Part shown: positions 1 to 8,120 of the stretch, piece by piece
How the letters are laid out: every line of letters starts with the position of its first letter
How positions within the stretch are numbered: position 1 is the first letter of the stretch
DNA from: Myxococcales bacterium
Lineage (GTDB): Bacteria > Myxococcota_A > Polyangia > Polyangiales > JADJMO01
Assembly: GCA_016709545.1 (NCBI GenBank)
Contig: JADJMO010000038.1
Location: forward strand, 17,177 to 81,176
Direction of reading: 5' to 3'
DNA: 64,000 nucleotides
Program-made: the position numbers and the translations under genes
The notes under the pieces: generated by a model
The model's database searches: none
The model's input: the letters and a program-made list of their open reading frames with translations, nothing else
Told to the model about the DNA's origin: nothing

Positions 1-1030
1 CGGTGAGACAGTGCACCACCTCGAGATTTGCCTCGGGTATCAGCACCGCGGCGTCGAGGCGCTCCTCCTGCGCCGCGACGTGCGTTCACTCGGGCCGCTG
101 GTCGAGTCCGTCGCCGGAGACACCAGCGTGGGCCACGCCTGGGCCTACAGCGCTGCGATCGAGGCGTTGACCGGGCAGCCTGCCTCGCCCAACGAATCCC
201 TCCGCCGCGCCATCCTGCTCGAGTTCGAGCGCGTCGGCATGCACCTCGCCACCCTCGCCGGCGTGGCCGCCGACGTCGGATTCCTCCAGGGGGCGGCGAC
301 CTTCGGGCGTCTGCGCACCACAGTGATCAACACGATTCAACGCCTCTGCGGCAGTCGCTTCGGCCGAGGCGCCATCCGACCCGGCTCCACGCGGGCCACG
401 CTGGACGGCTTCGCGGGCACCGGTCCCACCACCGGCCTCAGCCTCCCCGAGGTGCACGCCAACCTCACGCTCGTCGAACGCGATCTCCAAACCGTCGAGG
501 ACCTCTTCACGTCTGCGCGGACGGTGCGCCACCGCCTCGAGGGGGTCGGCTCGGTCTCGCCCGCGCTCGCCGAAGCGATCGGCCTGGTCGGACCGGTCGC
601 CCGGGCAGCCGCCGCCCACCGCGACCTGCGTGTCCGCGGGCCCGCAGCGTACGATCCTCCCGTTGGGCTCGCCACCCGCAGCGAGGGGGACTGCTGGGGG
701 CGGACGCTCGTACGCCTCGACGAGCTCCAACACTCTCTCACGTGGCTGCGCAGTGCGTTCGAACGAGCGCCGCATTGGACGACATCGCGGGTGTCGATCG
801 GAGCGCTGACGCCTTCGGCGCTGGTGGTGGCGTTGGTCGAGGGGTTGCGTGGCGAGATTGTTCACGCCCTGGAGACCGACGGCGACGGTCGTCTCGTCCA
901 CTACAAGGTGCAAGACCCTTCGCTCCGCAATTGGCTGGGGCTCGCCCTCGCTGTGCGCGACAACGAAATCTCGGACTTCCCCATCTGCAACAAGACCTTC
1001 GACCTCTCCTACTGCGGGAACGACCTCTGA
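1..1030 (+). CDS. Ehr-like (hydrogenase/NuoD-type) large subunit lacking NiFe ligands, 5'-partial
   Basis: The reading frame is open from base 2, so the 5' end lies outside the window; the GTG at 11 is internal. The protein matches the large subunit of membrane hydrogenases and complex I (HycE/NuoD type): near its start is GYQHRGVE, then VAGDTSVGHAWAY where true hydrogenases have RxCGxC, and the C-terminus reads TFDLSYCGNDL where they have DPCxxC. Both N-terminal metal cysteines are replaced (Ala, Thr) and the C-terminal pair is not in register, so a NiFe site is not expected. This is the hallmark of energy-converting-hydrogenase-related (Ehr) complexes. Its stop overlaps the start of the Fe-S small subunit (ATGA), so the two are co-translated. 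The membrane subunits presumably lie upstream. The electron partner is unknown. Confidence 0.82.
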   Translation, partial: GETVHHLEICLGYQHRGVEALLLRRDVRSLGPLVESVAGDTSVGHAWAYSAAIEALTGQPASPNESLRRAILLEFERVGMHLATLAGVAADVGFLQGAATFGRLRTTVINTIQRLCGSRFGRGAIRPGSTRATLDGFAGTGPTTGLSLPEVHANLTLVERDLQTVEDLFTSARTVRHRLEGVGSVSPALAEAIGLVGPVARAAAAHRDLRVRGPAAYDPPVGLATRSEGDCWGRTLVRLDELQHSLTWLRSAFERAPHWTTSRVSIGALTPSALVVALVEGLRGEIVHALETDGDGRLVHYKVQDPSLRNWLGLALAVRDNEISDFPICNKTFDLSYCGNDL

Positions 1031-1770
1031 TGCTGAAGGCCCTATCCGTCCGTGCCCAGCAGGGCCGCCAGTTCATCCCCGATCCGCGAAGCGGCCGGCC
1101 GGAGGGGCTCCGCGGTCTGCCCGTGCTGACTGCAGGTGAGTGTGCCTCGTGCCGTGCGTGCATGGCGGCGTGCCCCACCAGCGCCATCGCCGTCGATCCG
1201 CTCCAGATCGACCTCGCGCGTTGCGTGTTCTGCAACGAGTGCGTGGTCGTGTGCCCGGATGATCGCGTTCGGTTCACTCCCGAGCCATCCATGGCCTCGA
1301 CCCGTGCCTCGGGGCTCTTGGTCCGTGCAGGGAGCTCCGTCGAGCCGATCGTCCCGGACGAGGTGTTTCGGCGTCACTTCGGCCGTTCACTGCGCCTCCG
1401 GCAGGTCTCGGCCGGCGGATGCAACGCCTGCGAGCTCGAGCTCAACGCGGCGGCCAACGTCAATTTCGACATGCAACGCTATGGGATCGACTGGGTGGCC
1501 TCGCCGCGCCACGCCGACGCGCTCGTGCTGACCGGTCCCCTCACACAGCAAATGGCCGCCGCTGTCCGGCTCGGGTGGGACGCCATGCCCGAGCCACGCT
1601 TCCTCGTCGCGGTCGGTGCCTGCGCAATCAGCGGCGGTCTGTACGCCGATGGGGACGCCATCGATCGGTCGTTCCTCTCGGAGGTCGGGCCGGCCCTGTT
1701 CGTGCCCGGCTGCCCTCCCCACCCGTTGACCTTCCTGCGCGGTCTCCTCGACTTCCTGGGCATTGCATGA
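1030..1770 (+). CDS. Fused ferredoxin / NuoB-like small subunit of the Ehr-like complex
   Basis: 246 aa. Residues about 35-85 form a 2x[4Fe-4S] ferredoxin with CASCRACMAACP and CVFCNECVVVCP. The C-terminal half is a NuoB/hydrogenase small-subunit domain carrying GCNACELE, AVGACAIS and PGCPPHP, which together supply four cysteines for a proximal [4Fe-4S] cluster. HycF/HyfH and HycG/HyfI functions thus sit in one polypeptide. It should pass electrons between a soluble donor and the large subunit encoded just upstream, with which it overlaps by 4 bp. It keeps all its cluster ligands even though the large subunit has lost the NiFe ligands, which supports an electron-transfer role without hydrogen chemistry. 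The next gene also overlaps it by 4 bp. Confidence 0.85.
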   Translation: MLKALSVRAQQGRQFIPDPRSGRPEGLRGLPVLTAGECASCRACMAACPTSAIAVDPLQIDLARCVFCNECVVVCPDDRVRFTPEPSMASTRASGLLVRAGSSVEPIVPDEVFRRHFGRSLRLRQVSAGGCNACELELNAAANVNFDMQRYGIDWVASPRHADALVLTGPLTQQMAAAVRLGWDAMPEPRFLVAVGACAISGGLYADGDAIDRSFLSEVGPALFVPGCPPHPLTFLRGLLDFLGIA

Positions 1771-2426
1771 CCCGTGTGCCCGACGTCTCGGTGGTTCGCC
1801 GTGCAGTCGCTGAGCTGCCGCTCGATGCCGATGCCGCGTTCGACGCGATCTATCCAGACTGGGTCCGCGTCGCTTCTCCACGTTGGTGGACACCCGTACG
1901 GGTTGCGCGAAGGGCCGTCGACCTCCTGACGCGCGAGTGCCCCGACGGCCGCTACCTCGACGTCGGCAGCGGCGTCGGCAAGTTCTGTTTCGTCGGGGCG
2001 CTGGCCTCTCGGGCCCACTTCACAGGATTCGAATGCGACGCTCGACTCCACGAGGTGGCGGTCGCCACCTCGCACATGCTCGGGATCGGCGCAGGCTGTG
2101 CGCTCTCACACCGCGACGCCCTCGAGATCGATTGGGTGCCGTTCGATGGCGTGTACCTGTTCAACCCGTTCGATCCACCGTGGGCGCCCGGAGCCGTACA
2201 CCGAGGACGCGCTGCGGCTGTGCGAGCCACACTTGCCCGGCTCCGCACACTCCGTCGCGGCGCTCGGGTCGTGAGCTACAATGGGTTCGGGGCGGCTCCT
2301 CCGGAGGGCTTCGTAGCCACGGCGCGCCTGCAACTGCATGGCGCAGCGCTCGAGGTCTGGCGCTCCACTGGTCGTATCGAGGGCCGAGGGCTCACTTCCA
2401 GGGGTCGGACCAGCGCGGATCGGTGA
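1767..2426 (+). CDS. Class I SAM-dependent methyltransferase
   Basis: 219 aa, starting at the ATG that overlaps the previous stop (ATGA). Motif I is YLDVGSGVGKF near residue 60, followed by an acidic residue in the next strand (GFECD) and an NPFDPP motif near residue 135 resembling the NPPY-type catalytic loop of amino- or N-methyltransferases. The substrate cannot be told. Its tight coupling to the Ehr-like subunits means it is made with them, but I know of no methylation step in such complexes; it may be a passenger. Its 3' end overlaps the convergent mbnH by about 35 bp. Confidence 0.75.
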   Translation: MTRVPDVSVVRRAVAELPLDADAAFDAIYPDWVRVASPRWWTPVRVARRAVDLLTRECPDGRYLDVGSGVGKFCFVGALASRAHFTGFECDARLHEVAVATSHMLGIGAGCALSHRDALEIDWVPFDGVYLFNPFDPPWAPGAVHRGRAAAVRATLARLRTLRRGARVVSYNGFGAAPPEGFVATARLQLHGAALEVWRSTGRIEGRGLTSRGRTSADR

Positions 2427-3573
2427 GCAACGGCTCGTCGGTGAGGCTCTCGAGGAAGTGCACCACATCGGCCTTCTCCTCCGCCGTGATGTCGAACCTG
2501 CGGATCAGCTCGCTCTTCCGCGGGTTGCTGCTCGCGCGACCGCCGTTCGCGTAGTGGTCGATCACCTCGGGCAGCGTCGCGATGCTCCCGTCGTGCATGT
2601 ACGGCGCCGTGACCGCCACGTTGCGCAGCGACGGCGCGCGGAACCGGCCCATGTCCGAGGGCACGTGGGTGATCTCGAACGTGCCGCCGTTGCCGGCCGG
2701 GTACGCACCCTTGCCGTCGAGGTCGTAGAGCGCGGTGTTGTGGAACATCACCTCGGCGAACTTCTTCTCGTAGACGATGGAGTCGGCGAAGGCGAACGTG
2801 CCGTGGCAGTGGAAGCACTCGAGGCGCTCGCCGAAGAAGAGGGCGAAGCCCCGCTGGGCGGACGGCGAGAGGGCCGCGTCGTCGCCCGCGAAGTACCAGC
2901 GATCGTAGGCCGACCGGCCGCTCACGATCGAGCGCTGGAACGACGCGAGCGCCTTGGTGATCGACTCCAGCGTGAACGGGTCGGCGACGCCGGGGAAGGC
3001 CGCGGCGAACAGGGGCGCGTACCGCGGCTCGGCCCGCAGCCGCGCGAGGAGCTCGCCCTCCTTGCCCGACAGCCCGAGCTCCACCGGCGACTCGCCGAAC
3101 ATCGGGAGCAGCGCCTGCTGCTCCAGCGTGTTGATGAGCGGGTTGCCCCACGTGTACACCGAGAAGTACGCGAGGTTGACGAGGCTCATCGAGTTGCGGG
3201 GGTGCACGGCGCCCGTCGACCCGACGGCGAGCGCGCGCCCGTCGGTGAACGCCTTGGCCTGGTCGTGGCAGCCCGCGCACGACTGGGTCTGGTTGCCCGA
3301 CAGGCGCTTGTCGTAGAAGAGGTGGCGCCCGAGCTCGACCTTCGCCTTCGACATGGGGTTGGTCGCGGGCACCACCGGCTTCGCGAAACCTGGCGGCAGC
3401 ACCCAGGTGTAGTCCCCCTCCGTGACCTCCGTCGGCGCATCGGTGCCGAGATCGGGGCGCGCCGTGTCGAAGGCGTGCCCCGCGTCGTCGGGCGAGGCTG
3501 GCGTCTCACCGCCACACGCCGGCAGGCACAGGATCAGGAGGAAGACGCCGGGGGCCGCGTTGTAGGTGCGCAC
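2392..3573 (-). CDS. mbnH: MbnH-family dihaem cytochrome c peroxidase-like enzyme
   Basis: 393 aa from a GTG start, with a lipoprotein-type signal (LLILCLPACGG) and then a two-haem CcpA/MauG-like fold. The haem motifs are CAGCH (near residue 115) and CFHCH (near residue 250); a conserved APYMHDGS loop lies in the C-terminal third. In characterised pairs MbnH oxidises a tryptophan of its partner MbnP to kynurenine, which then binds Cu(I). Here the partner gene lies immediately upstream with a 3-nt gap, so this is the canonical pair. Expected location is the periplasm or outer-membrane lipoprotein. The assignment of the pair is strong; a copper role is inferred from the family. Confidence 0.88.
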   Translation of the reverse strand: MRTYNAAPGVFLLILCLPACGGETPASPDDAGHAFDTARPDLGTDAPTEVTEGDYTWVLPPGFAKPVVPATNPMSKAKVELGRHLFYDKRLSGNQTQSCAGCHDQAKAFTDGRALAVGSTGAVHPRNSMSLVNLAYFSVYTWGNPLINTLEQQALLPMFGESPVELGLSGKEGELLARLRAEPRYAPLFAAAFPGVADPFTLESITKALASFQRSIVSGRSAYDRWYFAGDDAALSPSAQRGFALFFGERLECFHCHGTFAFADSIVYEKKFAEVMFHNTALYDLDGKGAYPAGNGGTFEITHVPSDMGRFRAPSLRNVAVTAPYMHDGSIATLPEVIDHYANGGRASSNPRKSELIRRFDITAEEKADVVHFLESLTDEPLLTDPRWSDPWK

Positions 3574-3576
3574 CGA

Positions 3577-4557
3577 TCACTCCACGCGGAACAGCTTCTG
3601 GGTCGCGGCCTTGCCCGCGCCCGTCGCGAGGTCGACGCCCGCGAGCGGCAGCAGGTTCGCGCACTCTGGATCCGTGAGCCCCGACATGCAACCGGGCATG
3701 CCGCCCTTGTCGTGCGCGAGATCGGAAGTGGACACGAGCGCGGCGTAGTCGACCAGGACCTTCTTGGTCAGCGGGTCGAAGCCCTTGAGCTCCACCGCGC
3801 CGCGGTTCGGGTTGCTGCAGCTCGTGACGCCGCCGTCCTTCGCGTCGCCGACGCAGCCGGTCGAGCCTAGGTGGAACACGAACTCGGTTCCCGCGCCGCC
3901 GTCCGGGCCCGCGTCGCCGCCCGAGGGTTCGAGCCGCACGTCGAGGCGCGCGAACTTGTAGCCCGCGTTCCAGCTCCAGAAGAGCGCGGAGAGGTTGAGC
4001 GGCGAGCCCGCCTTGGTCTGGTCCTGGTGATTGAGCGCGAAGGGCACGCCGAGCGTGAAGCGCACGCCAATGTAGGGGCCCGACGCCGCCTTGCCCTTGA
4101 GCACCGTGTTGGTGTCGGGGGTGCCGTTGGTGCAGGTGCCGCTCTTGTCCTCGAAGTCGAGCAGCGCGACGCCCTTGCTCTGGAAGAGGCCGTCGTCGTC
4201 GAGCACGAACGGCTCCTCGGTGCCGTCCGCGCGGAGCAGGCGGACGTCGTGCACGTACAGGCGGAAGTCGAGCGGCCGGACGGTGTCCTTGTTGGTGCCG
4301 AGGTTGGCGAAGGCCTTCTTGCAGTCGAACACCTCGGCGCCGACGCGCGCCTCGAAGGCGAGGGTCTTGCTCGCGCCGGCGTCGGACGCGTCGGTCGAAG
4401 CGTCGGCTGCGCCGCTGTCGGCGCCCGTGTCGACCGCGCCCGTGTCGACGACGGCGTCGGTCGCGGCATCCTCGGCGGGCGTCACGGCAGGATCGTCGCT
4501 GCAGGCGATCAGGGTGGGGGCCGCGAGGAGCGCGAGGAAGAGGCGGGGGAGCGTCAT
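3577..4557 (-). CDS. mbnP: MbnP-family copper-binding lipoprotein
   Basis: 326 aa. The ATG at 4557 gives a lipoprotein signal (FLALLAAPTLIAC) and an Asp/Ala-rich linker, then the MbnP domain: four conserved cysteines (including CTNGTPDTN) and the FWSWNAGYKF motif that holds the tryptophan converted to kynurenine in the characterised family member. It is the substrate of the downstream MbnH and is probably a periplasmic Cu(I) carrier. The longer open frame upstream of 4557 is a shadow of the divergent DUF4215 gene. Confidence 0.87.
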   Translation of the reverse strand: MTLPRLFLALLAAPTLIACSDDPAVTPAEDAATDAVVDTGAVDTGADSGAADASTDASDAGASKTLAFEARVGAEVFDCKKAFANLGTNKDTVRPLDFRLYVHDVRLLRADGTEEPFVLDDDGLFQSKGVALLDFEDKSGTCTNGTPDTNTVLKGKAASGPYIGVRFTLGVPFALNHQDQTKAGSPLNLSALFWSWNAGYKFARLDVRLEPSGGDAGPDGGAGTEFVFHLGSTGCVGDAKDGGVTSCSNPNRGAVELKGFDPLTKKVLVDYAALVSTSDLAHDKGGMPGCMSGLTDPECANLLPLAGVDLATGAGKAATQKLFRVE

Positions 4558-4654
4558 GGGCGCGTCTCTAGCAGCGCCGCGCATGCCTGCACCTGCGACC
4601 AGGCGTCGCACCCACGCTGGGCAAGCACCGAACGCTGCAGGTACGCTGGCTGCA

Positions 4655-5869
4655 ATGAACCCGCGTGTCGCTGGGCTGTTCCTGTTCGCCGCGGTCGCGG
4701 CGTGCGGCACGCGGACACGCCCGCTCGACGACTTCGCCGACGCCTCGGTCGAGGCCGCCCCCGCGCCCCCGGTGTGCGGCAACGGGATCGTCGAGCCCGG
4801 CGAGCTCTGCGACGACGGCAACAGCGACGATGTCGATCGATGCACCAACCGCTGTGGCCCCACGAGCTGCGGTGATGGGGTCGTGCAGACCGGCGAGCAG
4901 TGCGACGACGGCAATACCGACGACACCGACGGCTGCCTCTCCTCGTGCGCGAAGGCGAGCTGCGGCGACGGCAAGGTGCAGGCGGGCGTCGAGGAGTGCG
5001 ACGACGGCAACGGCCTGTCGACCGACGCCTGCGTGGCCTGCAGGAAGGCGCGATGCGGCGACGGCTTCGTGCAGGCCGGCGTCGAGCCGTGCGACGACGG
5101 CAACGCGAACGACGACGACGAGTGCGGCAACGCCTGCAAGCTCCCCGTGTGCGGCGACGGCAAGAAGCAGGGCAAGGAGGAGTGCGACCTCGGCGCCGAC
5201 AACGGCGACAAACCGGCGTTCCTCGTGACCCAGCCGTCGGGCACGAGCATCGGCACCAACCCCATCTACCGCAACAAGAGCGCCACGCTGTTCTACGACT
5301 ACCGGTCGGCGAGCTCGCACACCGGGCTCGAGCAGGTCGGCGAGAGCCGCATCTACCTCTACGTCGACACGACCACGGGGCGTCTGTCGCTGGTGCTCAC
5401 CCACGGCATCGACTTCGACTCGAGCGGGCTCACCCAGCCGAAGGCACAGGTCGACTTCGACGTCGCGGGCATCCCGCCCGGCTTCACCATCGACGTGCGG
5501 GACGACACCCCCGGCGAGTTCTTCGCCACCAGCGCCTCGACCGCCTCGGGCCGCTGGAGCTTCGATCGCAACAGCGACGGCGGAGTGCTCGGGGGCCTGC
5601 CGTTCCCCGGGGTGTGGAAGGTCACCGTCACGCCCAAGTTCCTCACGGGGCTCACCACGTGGGGGTTCGTCCGCGACGACCTCGCGCGCATCCCCCTCGT
5701 GATGAAGGAGACCATCACGATCGAGGCCTTCGATCAGTCGTCACGCTGCCGGAAGACCTGCACCATCCCCCGGTGCGGGGACAAGATCCTCGACGGCGGC
5801 GAGGTCTGCGACGACGGCAACAACGTCTCGGGAGACGGGTGCGCGGCCGACTGCAAGAGCACGCGCTGA
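4655..5869 (+). CDS. DUF4215 Cys-rich repeat lipoprotein
   Basis: 404 aa with a lipoprotein signal (LFLFAAVAACGTR). Residues about 35-180 hold five copies of the CGDGxxxxGExCDDGN repeat, and a sixth copy closes the C-terminus (CGDKILDGGEVCDDGN). Between them is a domain of about 190 aa rich in beta strands (RIYLYVDTTTGRLSLVLTHG, then VWKVTVTPKF). These repeats are typical of secreted myxobacterial proteins and are probably disulfide-bonded, surface-exposed modules. It is divergent from mbnP and sits between mbnPH and two further lipoprotein genes on the minus strand. No enzymatic motif is seen. Confidence 0.8.
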   Translation: MNPRVAGLFLFAAVAACGTRTRPLDDFADASVEAAPAPPVCGNGIVEPGELCDDGNSDDVDRCTNRCGPTSCGDGVVQTGEQCDDGNTDDTDGCLSSCAKASCGDGKVQAGVEECDDGNGLSTDACVACRKARCGDGFVQAGVEPCDDGNANDDDECGNACKLPVCGDGKKQGKEECDLGADNGDKPAFLVTQPSGTSIGTNPIYRNKSATLFYDYRSASSHTGLEQVGESRIYLYVDTTTGRLSLVLTHGIDFDSSGLTQPKAQVDFDVAGIPPGFTIDVRDDTPGEFFATSASTASGRWSFDRNSDGGVLGGLPFPGVWKVTVTPKFLTGLTTWGFVRDDLARIPLVMKETITIEAFDQSSRCRKTCTIPRCGDKILDGGEVCDDGNNVSGDGCAADCKSTR

Positions 5870-5919
5870 GCGATCGTGCGGTCACGGATCGTGCGACGGA
5901 CGCACGCGAATCAACGGCG

Positions 5920-6786
5920 CTACCTCAGCGCCTTCGAGAAGCACTCCCCTTCGCCACGGAAATGCCCCACCGTCCGCGACAGCGCCGAGACGAACGCGCC
6001 GAGGTCGTCGATCGACGACGCACCGGTGCCGTACGTGCCCTTCTCCTTGGGGATGGTGGCGAGCTTCACGGCGGAGAGCTCCGCGAGCGTGATCTTGCCG
6101 TCGCCGTCCTTGTCCGCGGCGGCGATGTTGCCGAACCGGAGCTTGGCGGTCGAGGCGGCGAGGTCGTCGTAGAACAGGTGGTCGCCGTGGATCGTGAGCT
6201 GGTTCACGTCGTCGCCGCCGCTGGTGACGACGACGCCGTCCGTCTCCTTGCCGTCGCGCTCCGCCTTGCAGTTCTCATAAGCGGTGGCGACGGAGAAGTA
6301 CCAGTCGAAGGTCTTCTTGGTGGTCCCGTCGGTCGCCTCGCCGACCACGTGCAGGCTCGCGCCGTTCTTCACGAGGTCGTCGCGGTCCGCGGCCGTCACG
6401 CCGTCGCCCAGCTCGGCGGCCGCGTCGACGGGGCCGATCTGGTAGGAGACCTTGGTGTAGGCCTGCGCAGGCAGATCGGCGAACGAGACGACGGCCTTCT
6501 GGCCGGCCTTGACCATGTCGAACACCTTGGGCTTGGCCATCTGCGCCGCGACGACGCCGTCCGCGCCGGCGACCTTCACGTCGCGCAGCGTGATCAGGAA
6601 CCTGGAGTACTCGACCGACCACCCGTCCTCGAAGGCGTCCTTCGGGAGCCCGACCTCGATGTACGCCTCGCCCCAGGTGGTGAAGCTCACCTTGCCCGTG
6701 CCGACCGGGGTCGCGCCGCCGTCGCTCGAGCTGCAGCCCGACAGCGAGAGGAGGAGCGCCGTCCCGAGTGCCGTCGCCTTGATCAT
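5920..6786 (-). CDS. Lipoprotein with a single EF-hand-like loop
   Basis: 288 aa. Signal peptide with lipobox (LLLSLSGCSSS). No family recognised. Residues about 225-240 contain a canonical EF-hand loop, DKDGDGKITLAEL, suggesting calcium binding. It lies 16 nt downstream of another lipoprotein gene and on the same strand as mbnPH, with the DUF4215 gene inserted in between on the other strand, so it may belong with the MbnP/MbnH locus. Its function is not assigned. Confidence 0.6.
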   Translation of the reverse strand: MIKATALGTALLLSLSGCSSSDGGATPVGTGKVSFTTWGEAYIEVGLPKDAFEDGWSVEYSRFLITLRDVKVAGADGVVAAQMAKPKVFDMVKAGQKAVVSFADLPAQAYTKVSYQIGPVDAAAELGDGVTAADRDDLVKNGASLHVVGEATDGTTKKTFDWYFSVATAYENCKAERDGKETDGVVVTSGGDDVNQLTIHGDHLFYDDLAASTAKLRFGNIAAADKDGDGKITLAELSAVKLATIPKEKGTYGTGASSIDDLGAFVSALSRTVGHFRGEGECFSKALR

Positions 6787-6802
6787 GTCCGTCTCCTGTC
6801 TC

Positions 6803-7564
6803 CTACTTCGCGTACGAGAACTGGTAGGCGAGGGCCTTCTGTACCCCGCGCACGAAGGCGTTGCCCGCCTCGGTGCCGTCGAGCGAAGCGGGGTCGCTGG
6901 CCGAGGCCTTGTCGAAGTCGACCTGGTCGAGCCAGGTGGTGAGCACGATCTTCACGGTCACCGTGCCCGGGCCCGTGACCTCGCCGGGCGAGAACACGCA
7001 CCCATCGACCTTGTTCTCGCCAGCCGAGTCCTTCAGATCGTCCGCGCCCGCGGTCGCGACGAACGCCCTGCTCGTGCCCGCCCTGGTGAAGGTCCCCTCG
7101 ACGCGCACGAGCTTCCCCGACAGCCCGCCCGCCTTCGCCCCCGTCGGTGGGACGCCGAAGAAGAAGCGCCCGGAGCGCGCCGTGCCGGTGACCCCGCTGC
7201 CGTCGGCCAGGGACGCCGGGCCCGCCGCGAGATCGACCGTGTCAGGCACGAGCATCTGACCGATGGCGGCGCCCGGGATGAAGTGCCCCGGGTGCGCGTG
7301 CGCGACGCCCAGGCCGAACCTCGGCCAGGGCCGCGGCCCGCGCGACGCCGTGACGGGCTCGCCGTCGAAGTAGTAGAGCGGCCCCACCGAGAGGAGCGCC
7401 TTGTCGACCTTCACCGCGAAGCCGAGGGCGTTGGTGAAGCTCGTGGCGTCGGTGGTCAGGCGGGTCTTCAGGGCCACCCGCTGACCCGCCGTCTCATCAC
7501 CCCCGCAGGAGGGGCCGACGACGGCGAGCGTCGCGAAGGCAAGGCACAGCACCGCGGTTTTCAT
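6803..7564 (-). CDS. Uncharacterised lipoprotein
   Basis: 253 aa, starting at the ATG at 7564, where a clear lipoprotein signal begins (LAFATLAVVGPSCGG). A histidine-containing stretch, VAHAHPGHFIPG, lies near residue 85 and could bind metal. No domain is recognised. It is the first gene of a two-gene unit (16-nt spacing to the EF-hand lipoprotein). Its neighbours suggest an envelope or metal-related role, but that is inference. Confidence 0.6.
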   Translation of the reverse strand: MKTAVLCLAFATLAVVGPSCGGDETAGQRVALKTRLTTDATSFTNALGFAVKVDKALLSVGPLYYFDGEPVTASRGPRPWPRFGLGVAHAHPGHFIPGAAIGQMLVPDTVDLAAGPASLADGSGVTGTARSGRFFFGVPPTGAKAGGLSGKLVRVEGTFTRAGTSRAFVATAGADDLKDSAGENKVDGCVFSPGEVTGPGTVTVKIVLTTWLDQVDFDKASASDPASLDGTEAGNAFVRGVQKALAYQFSYAK

Positions 7565-7669
7565 GGGCGATCCGGTCGTAGCACACATTGAAACTATCGT
7601 GCTACGCATCTCGGGCCTGCGACGACGTGTCGCGTCGACACGGCCAGGTCGGCGCACCACCTTTCCAGG

Positions 7670-8095
7670 GTGACGTCCGCGCTCCTCCTCGCCGCCTCGG
7701 TCGCCCTCACCACCCCGCAGCCCGCCGAGGGCGTGGTCGAGAGTCACCTCCTCGCCCCCTGCTGCTGGCAGCAGACCCTCGACGTGCACGACTCCGAGAT
7801 CTCGCGCGTGCTGCGCGCGGAGGTGCGCGCCCGCCTTGCTGCGGGAGAGTCGGCAGGTGCGATCGAGGACTCGCTCGTCCAGCGCTTCGGCGAGCGCATG
7901 CGCGCGGTGCCGCGCAAGGACCCGACGCCGTGGTTCGCGCTCGTCAGCGTGTTCGTTGTGTGCGCTGCCGGGGTCGCGGCGCTCGTGGTGGTCCGGCGCA
8001 AGGCGCGCGACACCGCGCGTCGACCGCTGGTGCCCACCACCGGGGTCGACCCTTACGACGCGGCGCTCGACGAGGAGCTCCGCGACCTGCCCTGA
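7670..8095 (+). CDS. CcmH/CycL-like cytochrome c maturation protein, atypical Cys site
   Basis: 141 aa from GTG at 7670. Signal peptide, then the CcmH fold: LLAPCCWQQTLDVHDS, a helical region LRAEVRARLAAGESAGAIEDSLVQRFGER, and one C-terminal membrane segment near residues 87-107. CcmH reduces apocytochrome cysteines with a CxxC pair; here the site is a vicinal Cys-Cys (residues 31-32). No other ccm genes are nearby. The window contains several c-type cytochromes that would need maturation. Confidence 0.65.
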   Translation: MTSALLLAASVALTTPQPAEGVVESHLLAPCCWQQTLDVHDSEISRVLRAEVRARLAAGESAGAIEDSLVQRFGERMRAVPRKDPTPWFALVSVFVVCAAGVAALVVVRRKARDTARRPLVPTTGVDPYDAALDEELRDLP

Positions 8096-8120
8096 GCGGC
8101 ACCCGGCTGACGCGAGGCCG

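Noticed and set aside
1..1030. Functional NiFe hydrogenase large subunit
   Set aside because: All four metal-binding cysteine positions are altered or out of register.
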